Origin: Acidobacteriaceae bacterium
GTDB lineage: Bacteria > Acidobacteriota > Terriglobia > Terriglobales > Acidobacteriaceae
Reading direction: 5' to 3'
Length of the DNA stretch: 51,406 nt
Assembly: GCA_003142015.1 (NCBI GenBank)
Contig: PLOI01000049.1
Location: forward strand, 68,876 to 120,281
Shown: piece by piece, positions 40,999 through 48,959 of the stretch
Position numbering within the stretch: position 1 is the stretch's first letter
How the letters are laid out: each line of letters starts with the position of its first letter
Position numbers and translations under genes: made by a program
Notes under the pieces: model-generated
Told to the model about the DNA's origin: nothing
The model's input: the letters and a program-made list of their open reading frames with translations, nothing else
Databases searched by the model: none

Positions 40999-42375
40999 TC
41001 ATAGCTGCGGCTCGCGGCGAATCATGCGCCCGCGCCCCTGTTCTCCCACAAAAACTCCATCGCGCGCCTGCACCTTGCCGCGCACCGTGACCACGGCGGG
41101 CCGGCCTTCGATTGCAAAGCCCTCAAAGCCGTTGTAGTCGTTGATGCCGTGCTGTGTGGCCGCGGAGATAGTGCCTCGATACTTCGTGTCATAGACGACC
41201 AGATCAGCGTCCGACCCGACAGCAATGGTTCCCTTGCGAGGGTAGAGGCCAAAGAGTTTGGCGGCGCGTGTGCTGAGAGCGTCCACAAAGCGGTGAATAT
41301 CAAGCCCGCCTCGCTTTACGCCATAGGTGTACATCAGATTCACGCGATCCTCAATGCCCGGAATGCCGTTGGGAATCTGCGTGAAAGCCTTCGCGCCCAG
41401 GAGCTTTTGTTCTTTGTCGAATGGGCAATGGTCCGTGCCCACAGTCTCAATCAAGCCCGTCTTCAGCGCATTCCACAGCACGGGCAGATTGCGCTTGTCG
41501 CGCAAAGGCGGCGACATAATGTGCTTCATGCCTTCCACTCCGGCGCGCTCAGCGTAACTCTTGTCGAGCAGAAAATGAGGCAGCACCGATTCGATGTGCA
41601 GGTTGACGCCGCGCACTTTGGCTTCCACGGCAGCGCGCAGCGCCGGCGCGCAAGACAGATGTACCACGTAGCCGGTGGCGCCAGTCTGCTCCACAAACGT
41701 CGCAAAGCGCGTGGTGCCTTCAGCTTCAACAGCCTCCGGGCGGCTGGGTTCATGCCACTCCGCCCCGGTCTTGCCCTCTGCCAGCAATTGCTGCTGCAAT
41801 TGGCCCACTAGCTCGGCGTTCTCGCAGTGCGCCGTGGTGATGACGCCCAGTTTGGCGGCCAGCTTGAGTGTCTGGAACATCTCTTCGTCATCGACGCCAA
41901 AAAAATTCTTATAAGAGAGAAATATCTTGAACGATGTCGTCCCGTCCTTGACGATCTCCTTGAGTTGCGCTTCCGTCTGGGCATCGTAACGCGTCACCGC
42001 CATGTGAAAGGCATAGTCGCAGGCGCTGTTGCCTTCCGCTTTTTGCTTCCAGGCGTGGTATCCCTCCAGCGCGTCATCCTTGCGGGAAGGGCAGCACATC
42101 TCGATGAACGTGGTCGTCCCGCCGATGAGCGCGGCCTTGCTTGCCGCGGCGTGCGTGTCCTTCGCAAAGGTCGCCATGAAGGGCAAGTGGATGTGAACAT
42201 GAGGGTCGATGAAACCGGGAAAGATCAGCTTTCCAGCAGCATCGATTACCTCGGTTCCCTTCGGAACAGTAAGCCCAGACCCGATGGCGCTAACAGTTTC
42301 ATCCTCGATGAAGATGTCGCCGCGCATGCGGCTCTCCGCGGTAACAATCTCTCCGCCCTTGATCAGCATTCCCAT
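40999..42375 (-). CDS. hyuA: Dihydropyrimidinase / D-hydantoinase
   Basis: A 458-residue cyclic amidase with a binuclear zinc site, the same size as E. coli HyuA (461). Motifs: HVHIHLPFMAT (HxH; the family more often has HxH followed by D), the carboxylated lysine in GTTSFKIFLSYK, TAHCENAEL, VVHLSCAPAL and VGTDHCPFDKEQK. It opens dihydrouracil or dihydrothymine to N-carbamoyl-beta-amino acids; hydantoins and related ureides are alternative substrates. 29 bases separate it from the ureidopropionase and 44 from preA. Confidence 0.92.
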   Translation of the reverse strand: MGMLIKGGEIVTAESRMRGDIFIEDETVSAIGSGLTVPKGTEVIDAAGKLIFPGFIDPHVHIHLPFMATFAKDTHAAASKAALIGGTTTFIEMCCPSRKDDALEGYHAWKQKAEGNSACDYAFHMAVTRYDAQTEAQLKEIVKDGTTSFKIFLSYKNFFGVDDEEMFQTLKLAAKLGVITTAHCENAELVGQLQQQLLAEGKTGAEWHEPSRPEAVEAEGTTRFATFVEQTGATGYVVHLSCAPALRAAVEAKVRGVNLHIESVLPHFLLDKSYAERAGVEGMKHIMSPPLRDKRNLPVLWNALKTGLIETVGTDHCPFDKEQKLLGAKAFTQIPNGIPGIEDRVNLMYTYGVKRGGLDIHRFVDALSTRAAKLFGLYPRKGTIAVGSDADLVVYDTKYRGTISAATQHGINDYNGFEGFAIEGRPAVVTVRGKVQARDGVFVGEQGRGRMIRREPQL

Positions 42376-42419
42376 TTCTACGCTCTCCCTTCCTGTGCGG
42401 CAATGGCTCTAAAGATGCA

Positions 42420-43805
42420 TTAGTGAATGTGAATTCCAACCTTTTCGCGATAAGCCTCCATCGCTTCCCAGTCTTCAGTAACCTGAGTTTGCTGCTGCGA
42501 TAACTCGCCCCATGTAACTGCACTTCGCCCGGAGGGTAGCTCGACCATTTGAATGCAGTTATCCACCGGGCAAACATTGTAGCAAAGTCTGCAGCCCACG
42601 CAATCCTCTTCGCGCACCACGGGTCTGGGTCGCGTTTCCACCGCATCGTGCTTGCCATTCGAGCGCACATCGTAAGATTGCGGCTCCACTATCGCACCCT
42701 CATGCGATACCAGGTCGATGCACTGATGCGCGGTATCGTTGCAGGCAATATAGCAAAGATTGCATTTGATGCATTTGTCAGCATCAATGCGCGCCACGGC
42801 GCGGAAGGATAAGTCAAAGTTCTTGAACTCCGATACTCGATTCAGGCTGCGGCCAGTAACATCGGCGATAGTCTTGAAACCTTTCTCGTCCATCCAGTTA
42901 GAAAGTCCATCACATAGGTCTTCGATTACCCTGTAACCGTAGTGCATCACCGTGGTGCAGACCTGAAGGCTCGATGCACCCAGCAGCAGGAACTGCGCCG
43001 CGTCGGCCCAGGTGGCAATGCCGCCCATGCCGGAGATGGGGATACCGGACTTCGATACGATCTCGTCAGTTCCCAGGGAAGCCAGCATATTGAGCGCGAT
43101 GGGCTTGACAGCCGGCCCGGCATATCCGCCGTGGCCGCCCTTTCCGCCAATGCTCGGCGTCAGTTCCAGCGTATCCAGGTCCACGCCGCAGATGGAGTTG
43201 ATCGTATTGATGAGCGAAATTCCGCTGGCCCCTGCGGCAACCGCGGCGCGCGCCGGCAACACAATGTTGGTGACGTTGGGCGTCAGCTTCACGATCACCG
43301 GAACGGTTGCCACGTCCATCACCCAGCGGGTGATCTGCTCGCAATACTCGGGCACCTGCCCCACGGCAGCGCCCATGCCGCGCTCGCTCATACCATGCGG
43401 GCAACCGTAGTTCAATTCAATGCCGTCCGCGCCCGTATCCTCGATGCGCCGCACAATATCTTTCCACGCCTCAGGCTTGGACTCAACCATGGCGGAGACG
43501 ATCACCGCGCGATCTGGCCAGGCGCGCTTGATCTCGACAATCTCACGCAAATTGACTTCAAGCGGCCGGTCGGAAATCAACTCGACATTATTGATAGCCA
43601 GCATGCGCTGGCGGCCATGATGCCAGGCCCCGTAGCGGTTGGATACATTCAGCACCGGCGCGCCGATGGTCTTCCAAACAGCGCCGCCCCAGCCTGCTTC
43701 AAAAGCCCTGTGGATCTGCGCGCCGGAGTTAGTTGGTGGCGCCGAGGCCAGCCAGAATGGATTGGGCGACTTGATGCCAGCAAAGTTAATGCGTAGATCT
43801 GCCAT
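42420..43805 (-). CDS. preA: NAD-dependent dihydropyrimidine dehydrogenase, PreA subunit
   Basis: A 461-residue FMN TIM-barrel subunit that reduces uracil or thymine to the dihydro form. Seen: LRINFAGIKSPNPFWLASAP, NYGCPHGMSERGMG, KLTPNVTNIV, SGMGGIATWADAAQF, and a C-terminal ferredoxin domain with CIKCNLCYIAC and CVGCRLCYNVC for two [4Fe-4S] clusters. I use ATG 43805 (MADLRINF), two bases after the preT stop; the longer open frame only reads through preT. It forms a complex with PreT by analogy to E. coli. Confidence 0.93.
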   Translation of the reverse strand: MADLRINFAGIKSPNPFWLASAPPTNSGAQIHRAFEAGWGGAVWKTIGAPVLNVSNRYGAWHHGRQRMLAINNVELISDRPLEVNLREIVEIKRAWPDRAVIVSAMVESKPEAWKDIVRRIEDTGADGIELNYGCPHGMSERGMGAAVGQVPEYCEQITRWVMDVATVPVIVKLTPNVTNIVLPARAAVAAGASGISLINTINSICGVDLDTLELTPSIGGKGGHGGYAGPAVKPIALNMLASLGTDEIVSKSGIPISGMGGIATWADAAQFLLLGASSLQVCTTVMHYGYRVIEDLCDGLSNWMDEKGFKTIADVTGRSLNRVSEFKNFDLSFRAVARIDADKCIKCNLCYIACNDTAHQCIDLVSHEGAIVEPQSYDVRSNGKHDAVETRPRPVVREEDCVGCRLCYNVCPVDNCIQMVELPSGRSAVTWGELSQQQTQVTEDWEAMEAYREKVGIHIH

Positions 43806-43807
43806 GC

Positions 43808-45145
43808 TTAATTCACCTCGACCGGCGCGGCGCGTTGCACTATCTGTTGATGGATTGCCGCGGCGGCCAGCTTGCCATCCTCGACGGCCATGACGGTGGA
43901 AGCAACACCGGAAGAGCGGATGCAATCGCCGATTGCGTAGACACCGGCCACGTTCGTCCGGAAGTTCGCGTCTACAGTGATAAATCCCTTCCTCGTCTCC
44001 AGGCCCAGCAGCGCGGCCAGGGTCAGCTTGTTTTGACCGACAGCCTTGATGATCTGATCCGCTGCAAGCACAAACTCCGAGCCTTCGACAGGAGCCGGCG
44101 CAGGGCGGCCGGATGCATCGGGCGCACCCAGTTCCACGCGCAGGCACTCCAGGCCAACCGGGAGACCATCTTTCAGCACCACCCGCGAAGGTTGGCTGAG
44201 AAAGCGGAAGTCGATACCCTCCTTGCGCGCAAAGTCGTACTCGTGCTCATAGCAGCTCATCTCGCGGTCCGTGCGGCGATAGACCATCGTCACCAGCTCC
44301 GCGCCCAGCCGCTTGGCAATCGTTGCGCAATCCACTGCCGTATTGCCGGCGCCGATCACGATGACATTGCGGCCCACACTCAATTTTGCCGCGGCGACCT
44401 TGCTGGCTTCGATGAATTCCAGACCATCGACCACAGCCTCTTCGCCGGCAATCCCCAGGCCGGGAGTCCGGGCTAACCCTACGCTCAGCACCACAGCATC
44501 GAACTCATTCTGGAGCGTGGCCGGAGAGATATCCTTGCCGATCTCAACCCCGGTTTTGATCTTGACGCCCATCCCTTCGACCATGCGCGTCTCTTCCAGG
44601 GCAACCTCTATCGGTTCGCGCAGCGCGATGATGCCATAAGTGGAGAGCCCGCCGGGCATTTTGCTTTTTTCGAAGATCGTAACCGCGTGACCCATCATAG
44701 CCAACTCGCCGGAGCACGAAAGCCCCGCGGGCCCGGCGCCGATGACAGCAATCGATTTGCCCGAAGGCGTGGCCGTAACAGCCGGATAGCTGTTGTGCTC
44801 CCGCGCATAGTCCATGGCAAAGCGCTGCAAGCGTCCGATGGCAATGGGCTTGTGATCAGAGCCCAGCACGCACGCTCCCTCGCACAATTCCTGCACTGGA
44901 CATACCCGCGCGCAGGTGGCGCCAAGAAGATTCGAGGCAAAGATCGTTGCCGCCGAGCCGCGCAGATTGCCGGTGGCTATTTTCTTGATGAAGCGGGGAA
45001 TATTGATATGGGTTGGGCAGGCATGCGTGCAAGGCGCATCGTAACAAAACAAACAGCGGTCCGCCTCAACTGCCGCCGCATTCGGGGTCAGAGAAGGCAG
45101 TTGTTCCGCAAGCGCCTTTCCGGCATCTTTAACTTCTAATTCCAT
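43808..45145 (-). CDS. preT: NAD-dependent dihydropyrimidine dehydrogenase, PreT subunit
   Basis: A 445-residue FAD protein of the glutamate-synthase-small-subunit type. The N-terminal domain has Cys clusters for two [4Fe-4S] centres (CLFCYDAPCTHACP; CARVCPVQELCEGAC), followed by FAD binding (VIGAGPAGLSCSGELA) and NAD(P)H binding (VIGAGNTAVDCATIA), ending GVYAIGDCIRS. It passes electrons from NAD(P)H to PreA. First gene of the minus-strand operon; GGAG ribosome site seven bases upstream. It could also serve the second PreA-like protein at 28961. Confidence 0.92.
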   Translation of the reverse strand: MELEVKDAGKALAEQLPSLTPNAAAVEADRCLFCYDAPCTHACPTHINIPRFIKKIATGNLRGSAATIFASNLLGATCARVCPVQELCEGACVLGSDHKPIAIGRLQRFAMDYAREHNSYPAVTATPSGKSIAVIGAGPAGLSCSGELAMMGHAVTIFEKSKMPGGLSTYGIIALREPIEVALEETRMVEGMGVKIKTGVEIGKDISPATLQNEFDAVVLSVGLARTPGLGIAGEEAVVDGLEFIEASKVAAAKLSVGRNVIVIGAGNTAVDCATIAKRLGAELVTMVYRRTDREMSCYEHEYDFARKEGIDFRFLSQPSRVVLKDGLPVGLECLRVELGAPDASGRPAPAPVEGSEFVLAADQIIKAVGQNKLTLAALLGLETRKGFITVDANFRTNVAGVYAIGDCIRSSGVASTVMAVEDGKLAAAAIHQQIVQRAAPVEVN

Positions 45146-45258
45146 TCTTAGGCTCCTAACTAAAGCTCCTGGCCTGCTCGATCGGTCGTGTTTTAGGACA
45201 ACAATTCCAGCATATCGAGGTCATCCAAGAGTGCCATCCCTTCACGAGCGGGATACAT

Positions 45259-45289
45259 AGTTTAGCTCACACACCGCTCGGACCGTCAA
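45259..45289 (-). promoter_or_regulatory. Candidate promoter for the preT operon
   Basis: On the minus strand TTGACG (45289-45284) and TAAACT (45264-45259) are separated by 19 bases. This is longer than ideal, so the call is weak. It lies in the divergent gap with modA. Confidence 0.3.
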
Positions 45290-45391
45290 GTACGGCTATT
45301 TCTGTGATTTGGATGAACTCACGAGCGCTCACCGCAGGGCCGGATTATGCGCATTGCGGCGACGCCGCTGCCCTGTGTATCCTACGAGCCA

Positions 45392-45405
45392 ACCTTTATA
45401 TAGGT
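45392..45405. promoter_or_regulatory. AT-rich near-palindrome upstream of modA
   Basis: ACCT-TTATAT-AGGT lies 21 bases before the modA GTG. It may be the -10 region or an operator. It recalls TATATA-containing ModE sites but does not match the full ModE consensus. Confidence 0.25.
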
Positions 45406-45426
45406 GTCAATTCTCAGGGAGAAGCT

Positions 45427-46218
45427 GTGAAGGCGAGACGAGCAGAAGGAATTCGATTCGGACCTTGCTTTTGCGTGGCGCTGTTGGCGCTTGCGATTTC
45501 CATAAGTGCGTGCCATGCTCCGCAGCGCGTCATGCTGACGCTTTCTGTTGCGGCCAGCGTCAAAGACGCCATTTTAGAGGCGGAGGCCGCGTATCTGCGC
45601 GATCACGCCGGCATCGACTTCCGCAATAACTTCGGCTCTTCGGGAACTCTGGCGCGCGAGATTGAGGAGGGCGCGCCTGTGGACGCGTTTATCTCCGCTG
45701 CGTCCAAACCCGTGGACGATCTGGAAGCGAATGGCCTGATCGCGCCCGGTACGCGGCGCAACCTCCTGCGCAACTCGCTGGTGCTGATTGCGCCTCGCGA
45801 TTCCCGGCTTCGTGATTTTCACGGCCTCACGGATCCTTCCGTCCGGCTGATCGCACTGGGCGATCCCGCCAGCGTTCCAGCAGGCCAATATGGGCGCCAA
45901 ACGCTGGCAGCGCTGCATCTTCTTGACAGGCTCAACCAGAAACTTGTGCTGGGAGGGGATGTTCGCCAGGTCCTTACCTATGTCGAGACAGGCAACGCTG
46001 ACGCGGGCATCGTTTACGCAACCGATGCGCAGACCTCAAGCCGGGTGCGCATTGTCGCCGTCGCGCCGGATTCGTCACACGACGCAATCGTCTATCCCGC
46101 AGCCGTTGTCAAAGCGAGCCAAAATGGAGGAGTCGCGCGCGACTTCATCGATTACCTCAGCACTCCCGAAGCTCAAGCTATCTTTGTAAGGCATGGATTT
46201 ACAATAGCCTCACCGTGA
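45427..46218 (+). CDS. modA: Molybdate-binding lipoprotein ModA
   Basis: Periplasmic solute-binding component of the molybdate ABC transporter. The 263-residue protein has a lipoprotein signal (CVALLALAISISAC) and ModA features: LTLSVAASVKDAILE, FGSSGTLAREIEEGAPVDAFISA (oxyanion-binding Ser) and ALGDPASVPAGQYG. I chose GTG 45427, which has AGGGAG upstream and puts the signal peptide at the N-terminus; the 41-residue upstream extension looks non-coding. Its stop overlaps the modBC start (GTGA). Probably supplies Mo for the two hydroxylases. Confidence 0.92.
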   Translation: MKARRAEGIRFGPCFCVALLALAISISACHAPQRVMLTLSVAASVKDAILEAEAAYLRDHAGIDFRNNFGSSGTLAREIEEGAPVDAFISAASKPVDDLEANGLIAPGTRRNLLRNSLVLIAPRDSRLRDFHGLTDPSVRLIALGDPASVPAGQYGRQTLAALHLLDRLNQKLVLGGDVRQVLTYVETGNADAGIVYATDAQTSSRVRIVAVAPDSSHDAIVYPAAVVKASQNGGVARDFIDYLSTPEAQAIFVRHGFTIASP

Positions 46219-48035
46219 CGTTTCCCATCGATCCATCGCCGCTGTACATTTCGCTGGCCACGACATGCGCCGCCACGATTGCCACTTTCTTTCTGGGAAT
46301 GTTTGCAGCCAGAGTGATGGTGCAGATGCACGGCAACCTGCGCGCCTGGATTGACGGGATACTCACGCTTCCTCTGGTTCTTCCGCCAACGGTGGTCGGC
46401 TTCTTCCTGCTGCTGATCCTCGGACGGCAGAGCTTTGTTGGTCATGCGCTGGAGCGGCTCGGCATCACGATTGTGTTTTCGTGGCCCGCCACCGTGATCG
46501 CGGCAACCGTTGTGGCATTTCCGCTGATGTATCGCACCACGCTGGGCGCATTCGATCAGGTGAATCCCACTTACCTCGAAGCGGCGCGGACACTGGGCGC
46601 CTCGGAGTGGGCGGTCTTTCGTAAAGTCTTGCTGCCGCTGGCTGCGCCGGGCGTCATAGCTGGAACTGTTTTGGCTTTTGCGCGCGCCATGGGTGAATTC
46701 GGGGCCACCTTAATGCTCGCCGGCAATATACCCGGGCGCACGCAGACCATGCCTATCGCAATTTTTTCCGCTGCCGAAGACGGCGATATGCGCGGCGCGC
46801 TTCTTTGGGTGATTTTGATTATCTTGCTGTCGCTGGCCATCATTCGGCTGTTGAACAGGCAGAGCGCGCAGCGAAAGCCTGCGCACCGGCGGAATCCTAC
46901 GCGTCCGGCGCCGGTTCCTGTGGCGTACCCGGCTCCCCCACGCAGGATGAACGAGGCCGCGTCTTCCGCGGCGCTTGAGATGCAAGTCGAAAGGGCGCTC
47001 GAAAATTTCACTTTGCAAGTAAGCCTCTGCACCGGCACGGGCGCGGTTGGATTGCTGGGAGCATCCGGTGCGGGTAAATCCATGACGCTGCGCATGATCG
47101 CCGGCGTGGTTGCGCCGGATGGTGGTCGTATTGTTCTCAATGGCCGCGTCTTATACGACAGTGCGGTAGGGCGCAATGTCCCTTCCGCCAAGCGAAGAAT
47201 CGGCGTCGTCTTTCAGGACTACGCGCTTTTTCCGCACCAGACGGTAGCGGAGAATGTGGGCTTTGGGTTGAGCACATTGCCTGAGCAAGAGCGCCGCGCG
47301 CGCGTCGATCGGCAACTCAATCTGATGCACATCGCCGAACTGGCGAACCTCTATCCGAAAGAAATCTCAGGCGGGGAGCGACAACGCGTGGCCATCGCGC
47401 GATGCATGGCTATCGAGCCGGATGCGCTGCTGCTCGATGAACCTTTCGCTGCGCTGGACCCATATCTGCGGCGGCAGATGGAAGAGCAGCTTCGTGAGAC
47501 GCTCACCACTTACAACGGCGTGGTGATCTTTGTAACTCATGATATGGAAGAAGCATTCCGCTTCTGCACCGATCTGTTGGTGCTCGATAACGGCCGCGTA
47601 ATCGCAAGCGGAGCGAAGCACGAGCTTTTCGAGCGGCCTCGCACAGTGGTTGCCGCGCGGCTCACCGGCTGCAAGAATATCGTTTCCGCGCGCCGCGTGG
47701 ATGCCGATAGGATTGCTGTGGACGCGTGGAGTTGCCAGCTAAAGGCTCCGGCTCCGGTTTCCAGCGCGCTCACCCACGTTGGCTTCCGTTCGCACCAGAT
47801 CGTATTTCAGCAAGCCGCTGAGGTCGAAAACACATTTCTCTGCTGGCTGGTGAGCACCAACGAAGCGCCGCATGAGATGACGCTCTATCTGCGCTTGCAC
47901 GCCGCGCCTTGCGCCGGAGAAGCGCCGCATCTACAGGCCGACGTGCCGAAAGATCTTTGGCGCGCACTGAGCACGCAGCCTCAACCGTGGCGGGTCACGC
48001 TCGATCCGGAGCGGCTGCTACTGCTTGAGGGATGA
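46215..48035 (+). CDS. modBC: ModB-ModC fusion, molybdate ABC transporter permease and ATPase
   Basis: A 606-residue protein joining two usually separate subunits. Residues 1-220 are the ModB permease, with about five to six membrane segments and the EAA loop EAARTLGASEWAVFRKVLLPLAAPG. A Pro/Arg-rich linker (about 220-245) leads to the ModC ATPase, with Walker A (LLGASGAGKS near residue 280), Q-loop VFQDYALFPHQ, signature SGGERQRVAIARCMA, Walker B ALLLDEPFAALD and the H-loop THDME. The C-terminal 110 residues are a divergent TOBE/MOP-like extension. The GTG start overlaps modA. The 3' end overlaps the convergent xdhC by 18 bases. Confidence 0.93.
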   Translation: MTFPIDPSPLYISLATTCAATIATFFLGMFAARVMVQMHGNLRAWIDGILTLPLVLPPTVVGFFLLLILGRQSFVGHALERLGITIVFSWPATVIAATVVAFPLMYRTTLGAFDQVNPTYLEAARTLGASEWAVFRKVLLPLAAPGVIAGTVLAFARAMGEFGATLMLAGNIPGRTQTMPIAIFSAAEDGDMRGALLWVILIILLSLAIIRLLNRQSAQRKPAHRRNPTRPAPVPVAYPAPPRRMNEAASSAALEMQVERALENFTLQVSLCTGTGAVGLLGASGAGKSMTLRMIAGVVAPDGGRIVLNGRVLYDSAVGRNVPSAKRRIGVVFQDYALFPHQTVAENVGFGLSTLPEQERRARVDRQLNLMHIAELANLYPKEISGGERQRVAIARCMAIEPDALLLDEPFAALDPYLRRQMEEQLRETLTTYNGVVIFVTHDMEEAFRFCTDLLVLDNGRVIASGAKHELFERPRTVVAARLTGCKNIVSARRVDADRIAVDAWSCQLKAPAPVSSALTHVGFRSHQIVFQQAAEVENTFLCWLVSTNEAPHEMTLYLRLHAAPCAGEAPHLQADVPKDLWRALSTQPQPWRVTLDPERLLLLEG

Positions 48036-48857
48036 GGGATCCGTTTGTTCCTTGCGAATGCGATTGCGCAAGTGAGGCAGCGCAATGGTGCAATGTCGCC
48101 GGACGGCGATCAGCTCAGCCATGATGGAGATGGCGATCTCCTCCGGCGTGCCTGCGCTGATCTCCAGGCCAATCGGAGCGAAGACGCGATTGAAGCTCTC
48201 TCGTGCAACGCCTTCCGCTTCCAGCTTTTGATAGAGCGAAAGCACCTTGCGGCCCGAGCCGATCATCCCGATGTAATGAGCGGGCGTATTGAGAGCCCAG
48301 CGAAGAACACGAATATCGTGACGGTGGCCGCGAGTGACAATGGCGATGTATGAGTCGCCGCTGGGCGTCAGTTCAGAGAGAGTCGCATCCAGATCGCCGG
48401 TATGAACCTCGCGGGCATCGGGGAATCGCTCGCGGTTGGCGTAGAGTTCGCGATCGTCGGCCAAAACCACTTCAAAACCGGCCAGCATGGCTACCTTATA
48501 TAAGTTCAGACCTACGTGGCCTCCACCGAAGATATAGAGCACCGGCGCGGGGACCAGCGGCTCGATGAATACCTCGAGCGATCCGCCGCACACCAGGCCG
48601 GTTTCGTCATCGGGTGTCTGATCCATATTGAAGGTCATGGTTTTCGGCTTCTCGTCTTTCATCGATTCCATCGCACCCTCTCGAACTTCGGATTCCATGC
48701 GTCCGCCGCCGACCGTTCCTAGGATCGAGCCGTCTTCGCGCACCAGCATCTTCGCCGCCACTACCGAAGGAATAGAGCCGCTGACGTTGACGATGGTAGT
48801 CAGCGCCGCGCGTTTCCCCTCGCGTTTCAATTTACAAATTTCTTCATAGATTCCCAT
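48018..48857 (-). CDS. xdhC: XdhC/CoxI family molybdenum cofactor maturation protein
   Basis: A 279-residue XdhC-type chaperone that binds the molybdenum cofactor, supports its sulfuration and inserts it into xanthine-dehydrogenase-type enzymes. The N-terminal XdhC/CoxI domain shows SIPSVVAAKMLV, GTVGGGRMESEV and CGGSLEVFIEP. The C-terminal Rossmann domain shows YIFGGGHVGLNLYKVA, VTRGHRHD, YIGMIGSGRKV and GTPEEIAISIMAELIAVRR. I prefer ATG 48857, as the sequence N-terminal to it is not conserved. It lies 102 bases downstream of mocA on the same strand. Confidence 0.92.
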   Translation of the reverse strand: MGIYEEICKLKREGKRAALTTIVNVSGSIPSVVAAKMLVREDGSILGTVGGGRMESEVREGAMESMKDEKPKTMTFNMDQTPDDETGLVCGGSLEVFIEPLVPAPVLYIFGGGHVGLNLYKVAMLAGFEVVLADDRELYANRERFPDAREVHTGDLDATLSELTPSGDSYIAIVTRGHRHDIRVLRWALNTPAHYIGMIGSGRKVLSLYQKLEAEGVARESFNRVFAPIGLEISAGTPEEIAISIMAELIAVRRHCTIALPHLRNRIRKEQTDPSSLKQ

Positions 48858-48959
48858 GCCATCCCAACTTTCCATGGAGAAGCAGCCGCGACGTTCGACG
48901 CCACCGCGATGCGGAAGCGAGATGGACAGCGGCCGGGTCCATCCGTCTGCGTTCGCTCA

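Noticed and set aside
38218-41811. Long plus-strand open frames opposite the pyrimidine operon (up to 446 codons)
   Set aside because: They are antisense shadows of well-supported aminotransferase, ureidopropionase and dihydropyrimidinase genes, with low-complexity Arg/His-rich products and no motifs.
42420-43805. Loss of the catalytic Cys in PreA (AVGQ instead of the ACGQ of mammalian dihydropyrimidine dehydrogenase)
   Set aside because: As I recall, E. coli PreA also has Val there, so this is probably normal for the bacterial branch. I could not check by alignment.
43806-44147. N-terminal extension of the preA frame
   Set aside because: It lies within preT in another frame. Family similarity begins at the ATG at 43805.
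45392-45405. ModE operator upstream of modA
   Set aside because: Only a TATAT core within a short near-palindrome; the full two-half ModE consensus is absent and no modE gene is in the window. Kept as a weak unnamed site.
45146-45426. Molybdenum-cofactor riboswitch before modA
   Set aside because: I could not find the conserved core or a matching fold.
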